NCBI GenBank assembly: GCA_002304445.1
Contig: NEVA01000002.1
Span: 302,185 to 366,184 of the forward strand
Direction of reading: 5' to 3'
From: Opitutia bacterium Tous-C4FEB
GTDB taxonomy: Bacteria; Verrucomicrobiota; Verrucomicrobiia; Opitutales; Opitutaceae
DNA: 64,000 bases
Shown: piece by piece, positions 20,701 to 28,140 of the stretch
Position numbering within the stretch: position 1 is the stretch's first letter
How the letters are laid out: each line of letters starts with the position of its first letter
Translations under genes and position numbers: made by a program
Notes under the pieces: model-generated
What the model was told of the DNA's origin: nothing
What the model saw: only the letters and a program-made list of their open reading frames with translations
Databases searched by the model: none

Positions 20701-21251
20701 ATGGCCCGCCGGTGAATCCGCCCCAGCCCAAAATGGGCGTAAGCGCGGCGTTCGGCTCGGGGCTCGATTGGGAGACCAGCACCGGGGAGGACCGCTATCG
20801 GCGCGGACTCTACACGACCTGGCGACGTTCGAATCCGTATGCCTCGATGGCGACGTTTGATGCGCCCAGCCGCGAGGTCTGCACGGTGCGGCGGGAACGC
20901 TCCAATACGCCGTTGCAGGCGCTCGTGACGTTGAATGATCCGGTTTACATCGAGGCGGCGCAGGCGCTGGCCCGTCGCCTCGCCGCGCAAGGCGGGACAC
21001 CGGAGGATCGATTGAACGCGGCGTTCCGGCTCGCGTTGGCACGAGCGCCAAAGCCGATCGAGCAACGAGAGATGCTGGCCCTGTTGGAGCGGACGCGAGC
21101 GCGTTTCACCGGGGATGCGACTCGGGCGCGGCAGATCGCCACGGACCCCCTGGGGCCGTTGCCGCCGGGCGCAGATGTGGCGGATCTCGCCGCGTGGACG
21201 GTGGTCGCCAATGTCCTGCTCAATCTCGACGAATTCTTGATGAAGCCCTGA
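17754..21251 (+). CDS. Exported PSCyt1/DUF1549/DUF1553 cytochrome-type protein
   Basis: The 1165-residue protein has an N-terminal hydrophobic export signal (about residues 8-31). A PSCyt1-type cytochrome c domain with heme motif CIRCH (53-57) follows, then DUF1549 containing a second CxxCH motif CAQCH (347-351). The central insert holds a discoidin-like (F5/8 type C) segment near residues 510-590, and DUF1553 lies toward the C-terminus ([29 protein letters not shown], then [17 protein letters not shown]). Such proteins are abundant in planctomycetes and verrucomicrobia; their function is unproven, and electron transfer coupled to an oxidative step in polysaccharide use has been suggested. 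It is followed after 14 bp by its usual partner, a DUF1501 protein. Confidence 0.9.
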   Translation: [1165 protein letters not shown]

Positions 21252-21265
21252 ACCGCGTTCGCTCT

Positions 21266-22723
21266 ATGAATCCCTACCTCGACTCCCTGCGCCACACGAC
21301 TCGGCGTCATTTTCTCAAAGAGTCCGCCGCGGGCCTCGGTGCGATTGCGTTGAGTGCGCTGCTTGGGCGCAACGCGATGGCGGCGCCGACGGGAATGGCG
21401 GCGGTGAATCCGTTGGCGGCGCGCTTGCCCCACTTTGCGCCGAAGGCGAAACGCGTGATCTATCTGCACCTCACGGGGTCGCCGCCGAACCTGGACCTTT
21501 TCGACTACAAGCCCGAGTTGGTGAAGCGCGACGGGCAGGATTGCCCTGATGAGTTCATCAAGGGCAAGAAATTCGCTTTCACGGCGGGGAAGCCAAAGCT
21601 GATGGGAAGCCCTCGAACGTTCGCCCAATACGGGAAAAGCGGTCAGTGGATGTCGGACGCGATTCCTCATCTCCATACGGTAGCCGACGAGTTGTGCATC
21701 ATCCACTCGATGAACACCGACCAGTTCAACCACGCGCCGGCAGAGTTGCTTTTGCTCTCCGGGTCGCCGCGCCCCGGCCGTCCCTCGATGGGATCGTGGG
21801 TGACCTACGGCCTTGGCACCGAGAACCAGAATTTGCCCGGTTTCGTGGTGTTGATCTCGAGTGGCGTGCAGCCGAATGGCGGCAAGAATTCCTACGGCAG
21901 CGGGTTTTTGCCCTCGGTGTTTCAAGGCGTGCAGTGCCGATCCAAGGGCGACCCGGTGCTGTATGTCTCGGATCCGGCGGGTTTCACGCGCGATTTGCGG
22001 CGTGAAAGCCTCGATGCCTTGCAGGTATTGAACGAACTGCAGGCGAGCGAACTCGGCCACCCTGAGACCCGCACGCGAATCGCCCAATACGAGCTCGCTT
22101 ACCGGATGCAGATGTCCGTGCCCGAAGTGATGGATATCTCGCGGGAAACTCCGGCGACGATCGCCAGCTACGGCGCGCAACCGGGCGAATCGAGTTTTGC
22201 CAACAACTGTCTGCTCGCGCGGCGCTTGGTGGAGCAGGGAGTGCGTTTCGTGCAACTCTTCGATTGGGGCTGGGATTTTCACGGGACGAGCGAGAGAGAG
22301 GACATCCGCGACGGCCTGACGAAGAAGTGCCGCACCATGGATCAGCCCGTGGCGGCGTTGATCAATGACCTGCGCCAACGCGGCCTGCTTGACGAAACGT
22401 TGATCGTGTTGGGCGGCGAATTTGGCCGCACTCCGTTCCGTGAAGGGCGCACCTCGGCCGGTGAGATTCTGGGTCGCGACCACTACCCGGACTGCTACAC
22501 GATGGTATTGGCCGGCGGCGGGATCAAAGGCGGACTCTCCTACGGCGAGACCGACGAACTCGGCTTCAACGTCGTGCGGGACAAGGTTCACGTCCATGAC
22601 CTGCAAGCGACGCTTTTGCACCAACTCGGGTTCAGCCATGAGCGGCTGACCTTCCGTTTTGAGGGCCGAAATTACCGTTTGACCGACGTGCATGGCAGCG
22701 TGGTCAAGGGCGTGATCAGTTAA
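21266..22723 (+). CDS. Tat-exported DUF1501 protein (sulfatase-like fold)
   Basis: The 485-residue product starts with a twin-arginine signal, TTRRHFLKESAAGLGAIALSALL, so it should be folded before export to the periplasm. The rest is DUF1501, an alkaline-phosphatase-superfamily domain, with motifs IYLHLTGSPPNLDLFDYKP, ELLLLSGSPRPGRPSMGSWV, LFDWGWDFHG and GGEFGRTPF near the C-terminus. The start at 21266 places RR at residues 13-14; a longer frame from 21194 would overlap the previous gene. DUF1549/1553 and DUF1501 genes are regularly adjacent in the PVC group and are expected to work together. The substrate is unknown. Confidence 0.9.
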   Translation: MNPYLDSLRHTTRRHFLKESAAGLGAIALSALLGRNAMAAPTGMAAVNPLAARLPHFAPKAKRVIYLHLTGSPPNLDLFDYKPELVKRDGQDCPDEFIKGKKFAFTAGKPKLMGSPRTFAQYGKSGQWMSDAIPHLHTVADELCIIHSMNTDQFNHAPAELLLLSGSPRPGRPSMGSWVTYGLGTENQNLPGFVVLISSGVQPNGGKNSYGSGFLPSVFQGVQCRSKGDPVLYVSDPAGFTRDLRRESLDALQVLNELQASELGHPETRTRIAQYELAYRMQMSVPEVMDISRETPATIASYGAQPGESSFANNCLLARRLVEQGVRFVQLFDWGWDFHGTSEREDIRDGLTKKCRTMDQPVAALINDLRQRGLLDETLIVLGGEFGRTPFREGRTSAGEILGRDHYPDCYTMVLAGGGIKGGLSYGETDELGFNVVRDKVHVHDLQATLLHQLGFSHERLTFRFEGRNYRLTDVHGSVVKGVIS

Positions 22724-22847
22724 ACGGCGGCTCGTGGATTGCCCTCGGGCGGGCGGAGCCGATGCAGGCCTTGACAGTGCGAAAGCTCGACCGTTAAACC
22801 CTTTTCCTTTCGCACGTCGCAACCCTCAACATCAAGTCATCTACGTT

Positions 22848-23405
22848 ATGCCCGCAGCCAACGACATTCGCCGAGGCCAAGTCATCAAATTCAACAATGA
22901 GCCGCATCTCGTGATGGAGACGCAGCACCGCACGCCGGGTAATTTGCGGGCGTTCGTGCAAATTAAGATGCGGAATCTGCGCTACGGCAAAGCTCTCGAC
23001 CAACGTTTTGCGTCGACGGACACCATCGAAGTGCTGCCGACCGAGAAGAAATCGCTCGAATACAGCTACGCTGACCGCGATGCCTATGCGTTCATCGATC
23101 CCGACACGTATGAGCAAGTAGAGCTCAGTGCGCTGCTCTTGGGCGATGCGAAGAATTATCTGACGACGGGCGGGCGGGTTGATGTGCTCTTCGTTGATGA
23201 GAAGCCTCTTTCCATCGAACTGCCCTCGACCGTAGCCCTCAAAGTCATTGAAAGCTCCGAGGGCATCAAGGGCGACACCGCCAGCAACGTGCAGAAGCCC
23301 GCGAAACTTGAGACGGGATTGGTCGTGCAGGTGCCGCTCTTCATCAAAGAAGGTGAGATCATCAAGATCAGCACCGAGGATGGAAGCTACCTCGGCCGCA
23401 GCTAA
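22848..23405 (+). CDS. efp: Elongation factor P with Asn at the tip position
   Basis: EF-P binds between the ribosomal P and E sites and relieves stalling on polyproline. The 185-residue product has three beta-barrel domains and the expected length. ATG at 22848 begins MPAANDIRRGQVIKFNNEPH. The loop that reaches the peptidyl-transferase centre reads HRTPGNLRAFVQ. The residue equivalent to Escherichia coli Lys34 is Asn32, so the EpmA/EpmB beta-lysylation and EarP rhamnosylation routes have no Lys or Arg to act on. The C-terminus EDGSYLGRS is typical. A strong terminator follows 28 bp after the stop. Confidence 0.95.
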   Translation: MPAANDIRRGQVIKFNNEPHLVMETQHRTPGNLRAFVQIKMRNLRYGKALDQRFASTDTIEVLPTEKKSLEYSYADRDAYAFIDPDTYEQVELSALLLGDAKNYLTTGGRVDVLFVDEKPLSIELPSTVALKVIESSEGIKGDTASNVQKPAKLETGLVVQVPLFIKEGEIIKISTEDGSYLGRS

Positions 23406-23433
23406 TCAGCTCCGAAGTCGCGTTTATTTTCAG

Positions 23434-23459
23434 CCCGCAGCGTTCGCTGCGGGTTTTTT
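23434..23459 (+). terminator. Rho-independent terminator of efp
   Basis: An 8-bp perfect GC-rich stem (cccgcagc/gctgcggg) with a 4-base loop is followed directly by six T. It lies 28 bp after the efp stop codon. Confidence 0.9.
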
Positions 23460-23480
23460 GTGTCTCGGGAACGGGGGCGT

Positions 23481-23762
23481 TTAGCGCCGGGACGCGGGCG
23501 GCTTGAGGCAGCCTTCCAAGCGTTTTCGCAGTTCGGCCTGCTTGACGGGTTTGGTGACAAAATCATCCATGCCGGCGGCCATGCAATCGGCGCGGTCGTC
23601 GTCCATGGCGTTGGCCGTCATCGCGACAATGAGGAGCGGTTGGCCAGCAAGGCGATGGCGGATGCGCCGGGTCGTTTCCAAGCCATCGATACCCGGCATA
23701 CGAAGATCGATGAAGACGATGTCCCACGGCTCGTTTACGGCGCGCTCGATGGCGTGATCCTT
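23481..23762 (-). pseudogene. Response-regulator receiver domain remnant
   Basis: The reverse-strand frame encodes the latter part of a receiver (REC) domain. WDIVFIDLRMPGIDGLETTRRIR includes the phospho-acceptor Asp. IVAMTANAMDDD and DDFVTKPV supply the conserved Thr/Ala and Lys positions, and the reading ends at TAA 23481-23483. The first two strands and helices of the domain, and anything N-terminal such as a histidine kinase, are missing. The homology stops at about 23762, a few bases from an inverted-repeat element. This pattern looks like the C-terminal tail of a hybrid sensor kinase or response regulator cut by a rearrangement. It might still be translated from an internal ATG at 23699 but would not fold as a full REC domain. 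Confidence 0.75.
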
Positions 23763-23768
23763 GAATCT

Positions 23769-23907
23769 AAAAACCGCAGTTGAACTACGGATAGACCCGG
23801 ATGAACGCGGATACTGAGCACTTCAAAACATCGACCGTTTCACCCGCAACGTGAAGCCGGTTGGCTCGCAGCTATCCGTGTCTATCCGTGGTTTAATCGC
23901 CGTTTTT
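23769..23907. repeat. Inverted-repeat (MITE-like) element
   Basis: The left arm begins aaaaaccgcagttgaactac (23769 onward, about 38 bp). The right arm (23871-23907) is its imperfect inverse complement; the two share the core pattern acggatagac-cggat. The element is about 139 bp, carries no gene, and abuts the point where receiver-domain homology ends. It resembles small non-autonomous palindromic repeats dispersed in bacterial genomes. No second copy was noticed in this window, and no target-site duplication could be established. Confidence 0.5.
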
Positions 23908-23934
23908 AGCTTTAACCTGGGCCAGATTCAAACG

Positions 23935-24588
23935 CTAGATGGGGCGCGCGAGCCCGGCGATGGCCGCGGCGTGCGCCGGGGCCAAGCGGTCGGGTTGGGA
24001 AATATCGGGGCATAGCTCGCGGAGGAGACCGTCGTGCAGCCCGTAAATCCACCCATGAATCGCTAGTTGCTGGCCACGCGCCCAAGCGTCTTGGACGATG
24101 GTGGTCTGGCAGACGTTGGCGACCTGTTCGATGACGTTGAGTTCGCAGAGCCGATTGGAGCGGGCGGTCTCGTCGGGCAGATCGCGCAAACGGCATTCGT
24201 GTTTCTCGCGTACGTCTTGGACGTGGCGGAGCCAGTTGTCGGCCAGCCCGACGCGTTCGCAGCGCAACACGGTGCGGACGCCGCCGCAACCGTAGTGTCC
24301 GACGACCATGATGTGTTTCACGCGGAGGACATCGACCGCGTATTGAATGACCGAGAGACAATTCAGATCGGTGTGAACAACGACGTTGGCGATGTTACGG
24401 TGGACGAAGACCTCGCCGGGCAGCAGGCCGATAATTTCGTTGGCTGGCACGCGACTGTCGGAGCAGCCGATCCAGAGGTGCTCCGGATTCTGTTGGCGCG
24501 AGAGCTTTTGAAAAAACTCCGGGTCGCGGTGTTTGATTGCGCCGGCCCAAGTCCGGTTCTGGGCAAAAAGATGATCGAGATCAGCCAT
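23935..24588 (-). CDS. can: Beta-class carbonic anhydrase
   Basis: This zinc enzyme interconverts CO2 and bicarbonate in the cytoplasm, supplying bicarbonate for carboxylases. The 217-residue product has the beta-class zinc ligands Cys42 and Asp44 in IGCSDSRVPAN, and His98 and Cys101 in VVGHYGCGG. The length and HRNIANVV motif match the Escherichia coli Can type. It lies 24 bp downstream of the RlmI-like gene on the same strand and may be co-transcribed with it. Confidence 0.95.
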   Translation of the reverse strand: MADLDHLFAQNRTWAGAIKHRDPEFFQKLSRQQNPEHLWIGCSDSRVPANEIIGLLPGEVFVHRNIANVVVHTDLNCLSVIQYAVDVLRVKHIMVVGHYGCGGVRTVLRCERVGLADNWLRHVQDVREKHECRLRDLPDETARSNRLCELNVIEQVANVCQTTIVQDAWARGQQLAIHGWIYGLHDGLLRELCPDISQPDRLAPAHAAAIAGLARPI

Positions 24589-24612
24589 AAGATTCGACGG
24601 GCGCCTCCGGGA

Positions 24613-25932
24613 TCAAAAAACCCGCGCCCAAAGGAGTTTCAGGTAACGGCTTTCGAGGCAGTTGGAGTAAACGGGGTGATCCACGCCGGCGCCGGTGCGG
24701 TCGAAAAATTGGAGGCGGCGTTGTTGCCGGTGTGCGGCTTTGATAACGTGGCTCTCAAAGTCCTCCGTCGAAAGCAGGCCCGAACAGGAGCAGGTCACGA
24801 ACACGCCGCCGGGCTTGAGCAGTGACATGGCGAGAAGGTTGAGGTCCTCGTATTTCTGCCGGCCCTCCCAGTTGCCGGCGAGTTCGCGGGTGAAGATAAA
24901 TTTCGGCGGATCGAGCACGATGACGTCCCATTTCTCGCCGTTTTGCTGCATCTGGCGGGCGTAGGCGAAAGCATCGGCGTGGACGAACTTCAGGCGCGCC
25001 TGGTTAAGGTTGGCGTTGCGTTTGGCTTGGGCGAGAGCGATCTCGTCGAGGTCGACACACGTGACATCCGCCGCGCCGCCGGTGAGTTTGGCGTTAAGGG
25101 AAAAACCGCCGGTATAGCAGCACAAGTCGAGGACTCGGGCGTCCTTGGTGAAGCGCGCAAGGGCGCGGCGATTCTCGCGTTGGTCACAGAAGAACCCGGT
25201 TTTGTGGCCTTCGGCAAAATCGACTTCGTAACGAATGCCATGCTCGCGGATCTTTACCTTGGTCGGGGCGGCGGCGTTGGTCTCGTTGAAGAGGGACGGT
25301 TTGATGCCTTCGAGGGAACCGAGATCGTGATCGACGTGAACGCGGGCGAATTTCGTGCCGGCGAGTTCGTGGATGAGCGGGAGCCAGCCGAGGAGACGTT
25401 GGGCGATGCCGAGGGAGTAGATCTCGCAGAGCAGGGTATCTCCATAGCGGTCGATCATGAGGCCGCTGAGGCCGTCGCCGTCCGAGCCGATCAGGCGGTA
25501 GGCATCGGTGGTCTCGTCGAGTTTAAAGAGGTCCCGGCGCAGGGCGATGGCGCGGCGAATGGCGGTCTCGAAATAGGATTCGTCGATGGGGGTGGTGGAA
25601 TGACAGACGACCCGGAGGGGGATTTTGGCTCGGGGATTGAAAAGACCGCCACCGGTCAGATTGCCGTTCTTGTCGTAGACGTTGACGAAATCCCCGGGGC
25701 GCGCGTCGGGCGACACTTGACCGAGGAGACGCGGGAAGATGGCCGGTTGAAACGTGAAGTATTTGAGCTGTGCCCAAGGCTTCGCCCACGCCGACCGGTC
25801 AATCGGTGCTCGTGGAGCGGGTGGTTCGGGCAGGGTGTTGGGCTCCAGATCCGGATCGGCCTCGCCGGCGGTGGCGGGGACCGGACGAGGTGAAGACGGT
25901 GACTTTTTGGCGAAAGGAGCGGGACCGGGCAT
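24613..25932 (-). CDS. rlmI: RlmI-like 23S rRNA m5C methyltransferase
   Basis: RlmI-type enzymes methylate C5 of a cytosine in 23S rRNA (C1962 in E. coli). The 439-residue product has a Pro-rich N-terminal extension of about 55 residues, then a PUA-like domain (PGDFVNVYDKNGNLTGGGLFNP), an EEHGI domain and a Rossmann methyltransferase domain. The last carries VLDLCCYTGGFSL (SAM binding), IVLDPPKF, and the catalytic cysteine motif TCSCSGLL. The symbol is by family similarity; the exact target base is not proven. ATG at 25932 leaves the extension in, and the start could be further in. Confidence 0.88.
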   Translation of the reverse strand: MPGPAPFAKKSPSSPRPVPATAGEADPDLEPNTLPEPPAPRAPIDRSAWAKPWAQLKYFTFQPAIFPRLLGQVSPDARPGDFVNVYDKNGNLTGGGLFNPRAKIPLRVVCHSTTPIDESYFETAIRRAIALRRDLFKLDETTDAYRLIGSDGDGLSGLMIDRYGDTLLCEIYSLGIAQRLLGWLPLIHELAGTKFARVHVDHDLGSLEGIKPSLFNETNAAAPTKVKIREHGIRYEVDFAEGHKTGFFCDQRENRRALARFTKDARVLDLCCYTGGFSLNAKLTGGAADVTCVDLDEIALAQAKRNANLNQARLKFVHADAFAYARQMQQNGEKWDVIVLDPPKFIFTRELAGNWEGRQKYEDLNLLAMSLLKPGGVFVTCSCSGLLSTEDFESHVIKAAHRQQRRLQFFDRTGAGVDHPVYSNCLESRYLKLLWARVF

Positions 25933-25996
25933 GGCGGTAGAAACTACGGCTTAGGTGGGGCGCGGCGACCAGAATCTCGTTCTTTGCTAGGGGAGA

Positions 25997-26033
25997 ACAA
26001 AGAAAAGCCCGGATCCGCGGGGCGGATCCGGGC
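25997..26033 (-). terminator. Rho-independent terminator of hpf
   Basis: A 12-bp perfect stem (gcccggatccgc/gcggatccgggc, 26007-26033) with a 3-base loop lies 23 bp past the hpf stop. On the reverse strand it is followed by TTTTCTTTGT, an intrinsic terminator separating hpf from the downstream rRNA methyltransferase gene. Confidence 0.88.
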
Positions 26034-26056
26034 CGGAAGGAAAGACAGCGTCGGCG

Positions 26057-26428
26057 TCAGGCGGCGCTTGAGATCTCCGCGTCCTGTTCCTGCACGTGGT
26101 TGAGGTGGCGTTTCACCTTCATCAAGCGGGAGCGACGGCGGAGCATGCGATCCAGTTTGTCGACGAGGAGCGCCACGGCTTTATGGCATTCGTCTGACTC
26201 GACTGCGGCGTTCATATCGGGACCGTGGATTGCGATGTGGCCCTTGGCCTTGAAGCGCGCGCTGACGGTTTCTTTGGGGTCGCATTCGAGCTCAACGCGG
26301 ATGCGCACGATGCGTTCTTCATGACGAAACAATCGTTCTGTTTTCTCCTGCACAAAGGTCTTGAGCGACGGAGTCAGCTCGAGATGGATGCCGGAAACGA
26401 TCAGTTCATGTTGGTTTTGTCTGTTCAT
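26057..26428 (-). CDS. hpf: Ribosome hibernation promoting factor (short form)
   Basis: HPF/RaiA-type proteins bind the 30S subunit near the mRNA channel in stationary phase and inactivate ribosomes. The 123-residue product has the beta-alpha-beta-beta-beta-alpha core: ELIVSGIHLELTPSLKTFVQEKTERLFRHEERIVRIRVELECDP, then DMNAAVESDECHKAVALLVDKLDRMLRRR. It lacks the C-terminal dimerisation domain of long HPF. It is divergent from the SDR gene (75 bp between starts) and ends before a strong terminator. Confidence 0.92.
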   Translation of the reverse strand: MNRQNQHELIVSGIHLELTPSLKTFVQEKTERLFRHEERIVRIRVELECDPKETVSARFKAKGHIAIHGPDMNAAVESDECHKAVALLVDKLDRMLRRRSRLMKVKRHLNHVQEQDAEISSAA

Positions 26429-26503
26429 ATTTCTGCGTATGTTTTGGTTAACCGCAGTCGGCCGGATGGTCGGCTGTCGAAAGTATAGCTACCGTCACAT
26501 CCC

Positions 26504-27322
26504 ATGCCCCCGTTAAACGAAGTGCTGAAGGATTTCACGACCGTCGTGGTGACGGGCGGATCTTCCGGTATTGGAAAATCATTCATCGAACAGACCGGAG
26601 CGTTAAGACCCGGTTTGCAGTTTTGCAACCTCTCTCGTCGCTCGCCGGTCATAAATGTGCGTGAGCTTAAGCTGCGCCACTTTCCATGTGATCTCGCACA
26701 AACTTCGTCTTTGGCGGCGACGGCAAAAGCCGTGGAAGAATTTCTTGAAAGCGAGGCTCCAACTGGCCGGATACTTTTGTTGAACAACAGCGGCTTTGGC
26801 GCCTATGGGCATTTCCCGGAGCCGGACATTTCAGCTTTGACGGAAATGATCGATGTGAACGTGCGCGCGGTGGTCGAACTCACGGCGCGCTTGTTGCCAC
26901 TGCTCAAACGTCGGGGGGGCGTGATCGTCAACGTGGCCTCGACGGCGGCTTTTCAGCCGACGGCCTACATGGGGACCTATGGGGCGACCAAGGCGTTTGT
27001 GCTCAATTGGAGTCTGGCGTTGAACGAGGAATTGCGTGGCTCGGGGGTGCGCGCCTTGGCGCTGTGTCCGGGGCCGACGGCGACGGAGTTTTTCCTGCGC
27101 GCAGGATTGCAACAAGGGAGCGTGCCCGATGCGTTCGGCATGACGTGCGAGGATGTCGTCGAGGCGACGATACGGGCGATTGCGAGTGGCCGGTCGCAGG
27201 TCGTGCCGGGCTGGAAGAATAAGGTCTCGACGTTTCTCGTTTCTAAATTGCCTAAGCCGGTGGCGGCACGGTTGGCCGCGATGGTGCTGGCACAGTTTCG
27301 CCTGAAAAAGGTGACGCGGTGA
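26504..27322 (+). CDS. Short-chain dehydrogenase/reductase
   Basis: This 272-residue classical SDR binds NAD(P)H through TGGSSGIG (17-24) and NNSGFGAYG, with catalytic Ser146, Tyr159 and Lys163 in VNVASTAAFQPTAYMGTYGATKAF. A C-terminal hydrophobic patch (KVSTFLVSKLPKPVAARLAAMV) resembles SDRs associated with membranes or lipid substrates, such as DltE-like and ketosphinganine-reductase-like members, but the substrate cannot be told from sequence. It overlaps the next gene by 4 bp (GTGA), so the two are translationally coupled. Confidence 0.9.
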   Translation: MPPLNEVLKDFTTVVVTGGSSGIGKSFIEQTGALRPGLQFCNLSRRSPVINVRELKLRHFPCDLAQTSSLAATAKAVEEFLESEAPTGRILLLNNSGFGAYGHFPEPDISALTEMIDVNVRAVVELTARLLPLLKRRGGVIVNVASTAAFQPTAYMGTYGATKAFVLNWSLALNEELRGSGVRALALCPGPTATEFFLRAGLQQGSVPDAFGMTCEDVVEATIRAIASGRSQVVPGWKNKVSTFLVSKLPKPVAARLAAMVLAQFRLKKVTR

Positions 27323-28140
27323 GTGGGGCGGATCGGGAGCCTTGGCTGGATTCACGGCGGGCGTCGGCGTGGCCGCGGCGGGAGACGACGGGCCGCGTGC
27401 GCCTGATCACGGCGGACGAGGTGAAGTCGTGGATTATTTTCGAGGACGAGCAGCTGCTGGTGGTAAACAAGCCGGGCGACGTCGTGTGCCATCCGTCGAA
27501 GGCGGGGCCGTGGTCGAGTTTGGTCGGCGCAACGCGGGAGTATACGGGTTTGCCGGTGATGCATCTGGTCTTCCGCCTCGACCGGGAGACCAGCGGCGTC
27601 GTGGTGCTCGCGAAAAATGCCACGATGGCGAGCCGGCTGCAGACTGCGATGATGGAGCGGAAGGCCGGCAAGGAGTATCTGGCGGTGATGGTGGGCGAGT
27701 TGTCCGAGCCGGTAAGCGTGAATCAGCCGCTCGGCGACGACACGGCCAGTCCGGTGTTTATCAAGTCGACGGTGGTGGCGGAGGGCGGGCAACCGGCGGT
27801 GACGCATTTCACGCCGTTGAGCGTTGCCGCGGGATTCACCTTGGTCCGCGTGGTGACGGAGACGGGACGAAAGCATCAGATCCGGGCGCACGCGCAGTGG
27901 CTTGGGCGCTCGTTGGTCGGGGACAAAATTTACGGGCCGGATGCGCTTTTGTATTTGGATTTTATCTCGACCGGTTGGACGTCGGCGTTGGCCGACCGGC
28001 TCCTGTTGGCTCGGCAGGCGTTGCATTGCGCGTCGATTGATCTTCGCGGGGTCGGGGCGCCGGAGATTTTCCGGGCGGAGCTGGCGGCAGACCTGCGCGA
28101 GTTTTGTGTGGCTAGAGGAATCAAGCTCCCCGAGGGCTGA
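27319..28140 (+). CDS. RluA-family RNA pseudouridine synthase
   Basis: The 273-residue protein isomerises uridine to pseudouridine in rRNA or tRNA. The family motif with the catalytic aspartate is visible as HLVFRLDRETSGVVVLAKN, followed by the KEYLAVMVG strand and GRKHQIRAHAQWLGRSLVGDKIYG. No N-terminal S4 domain is present, so it is of the RluA/TruC-like short type; the target position is unknown. The start is GTG at 27319 overlapping the SDR stop. The last 20 bp overlap the tail of the convergent M14 peptidase gene. Confidence 0.9.
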   Translation: MSGADREPWLDSRRASAWPRRETTGRVRLITADEVKSWIIFEDEQLLVVNKPGDVVCHPSKAGPWSSLVGATREYTGLPVMHLVFRLDRETSGVVVLAKNATMASRLQTAMMERKAGKEYLAVMVGELSEPVSVNQPLGDDTASPVFIKSTVVAEGGQPAVTHFTPLSVAAGFTLVRVVTETGRKHQIRAHAQWLGRSLVGDKIYGPDALLYLDFISTGWTSALADRLLLARQALHCASIDLRGVGAPEIFRAELAADLREFCVARGIKLPEG

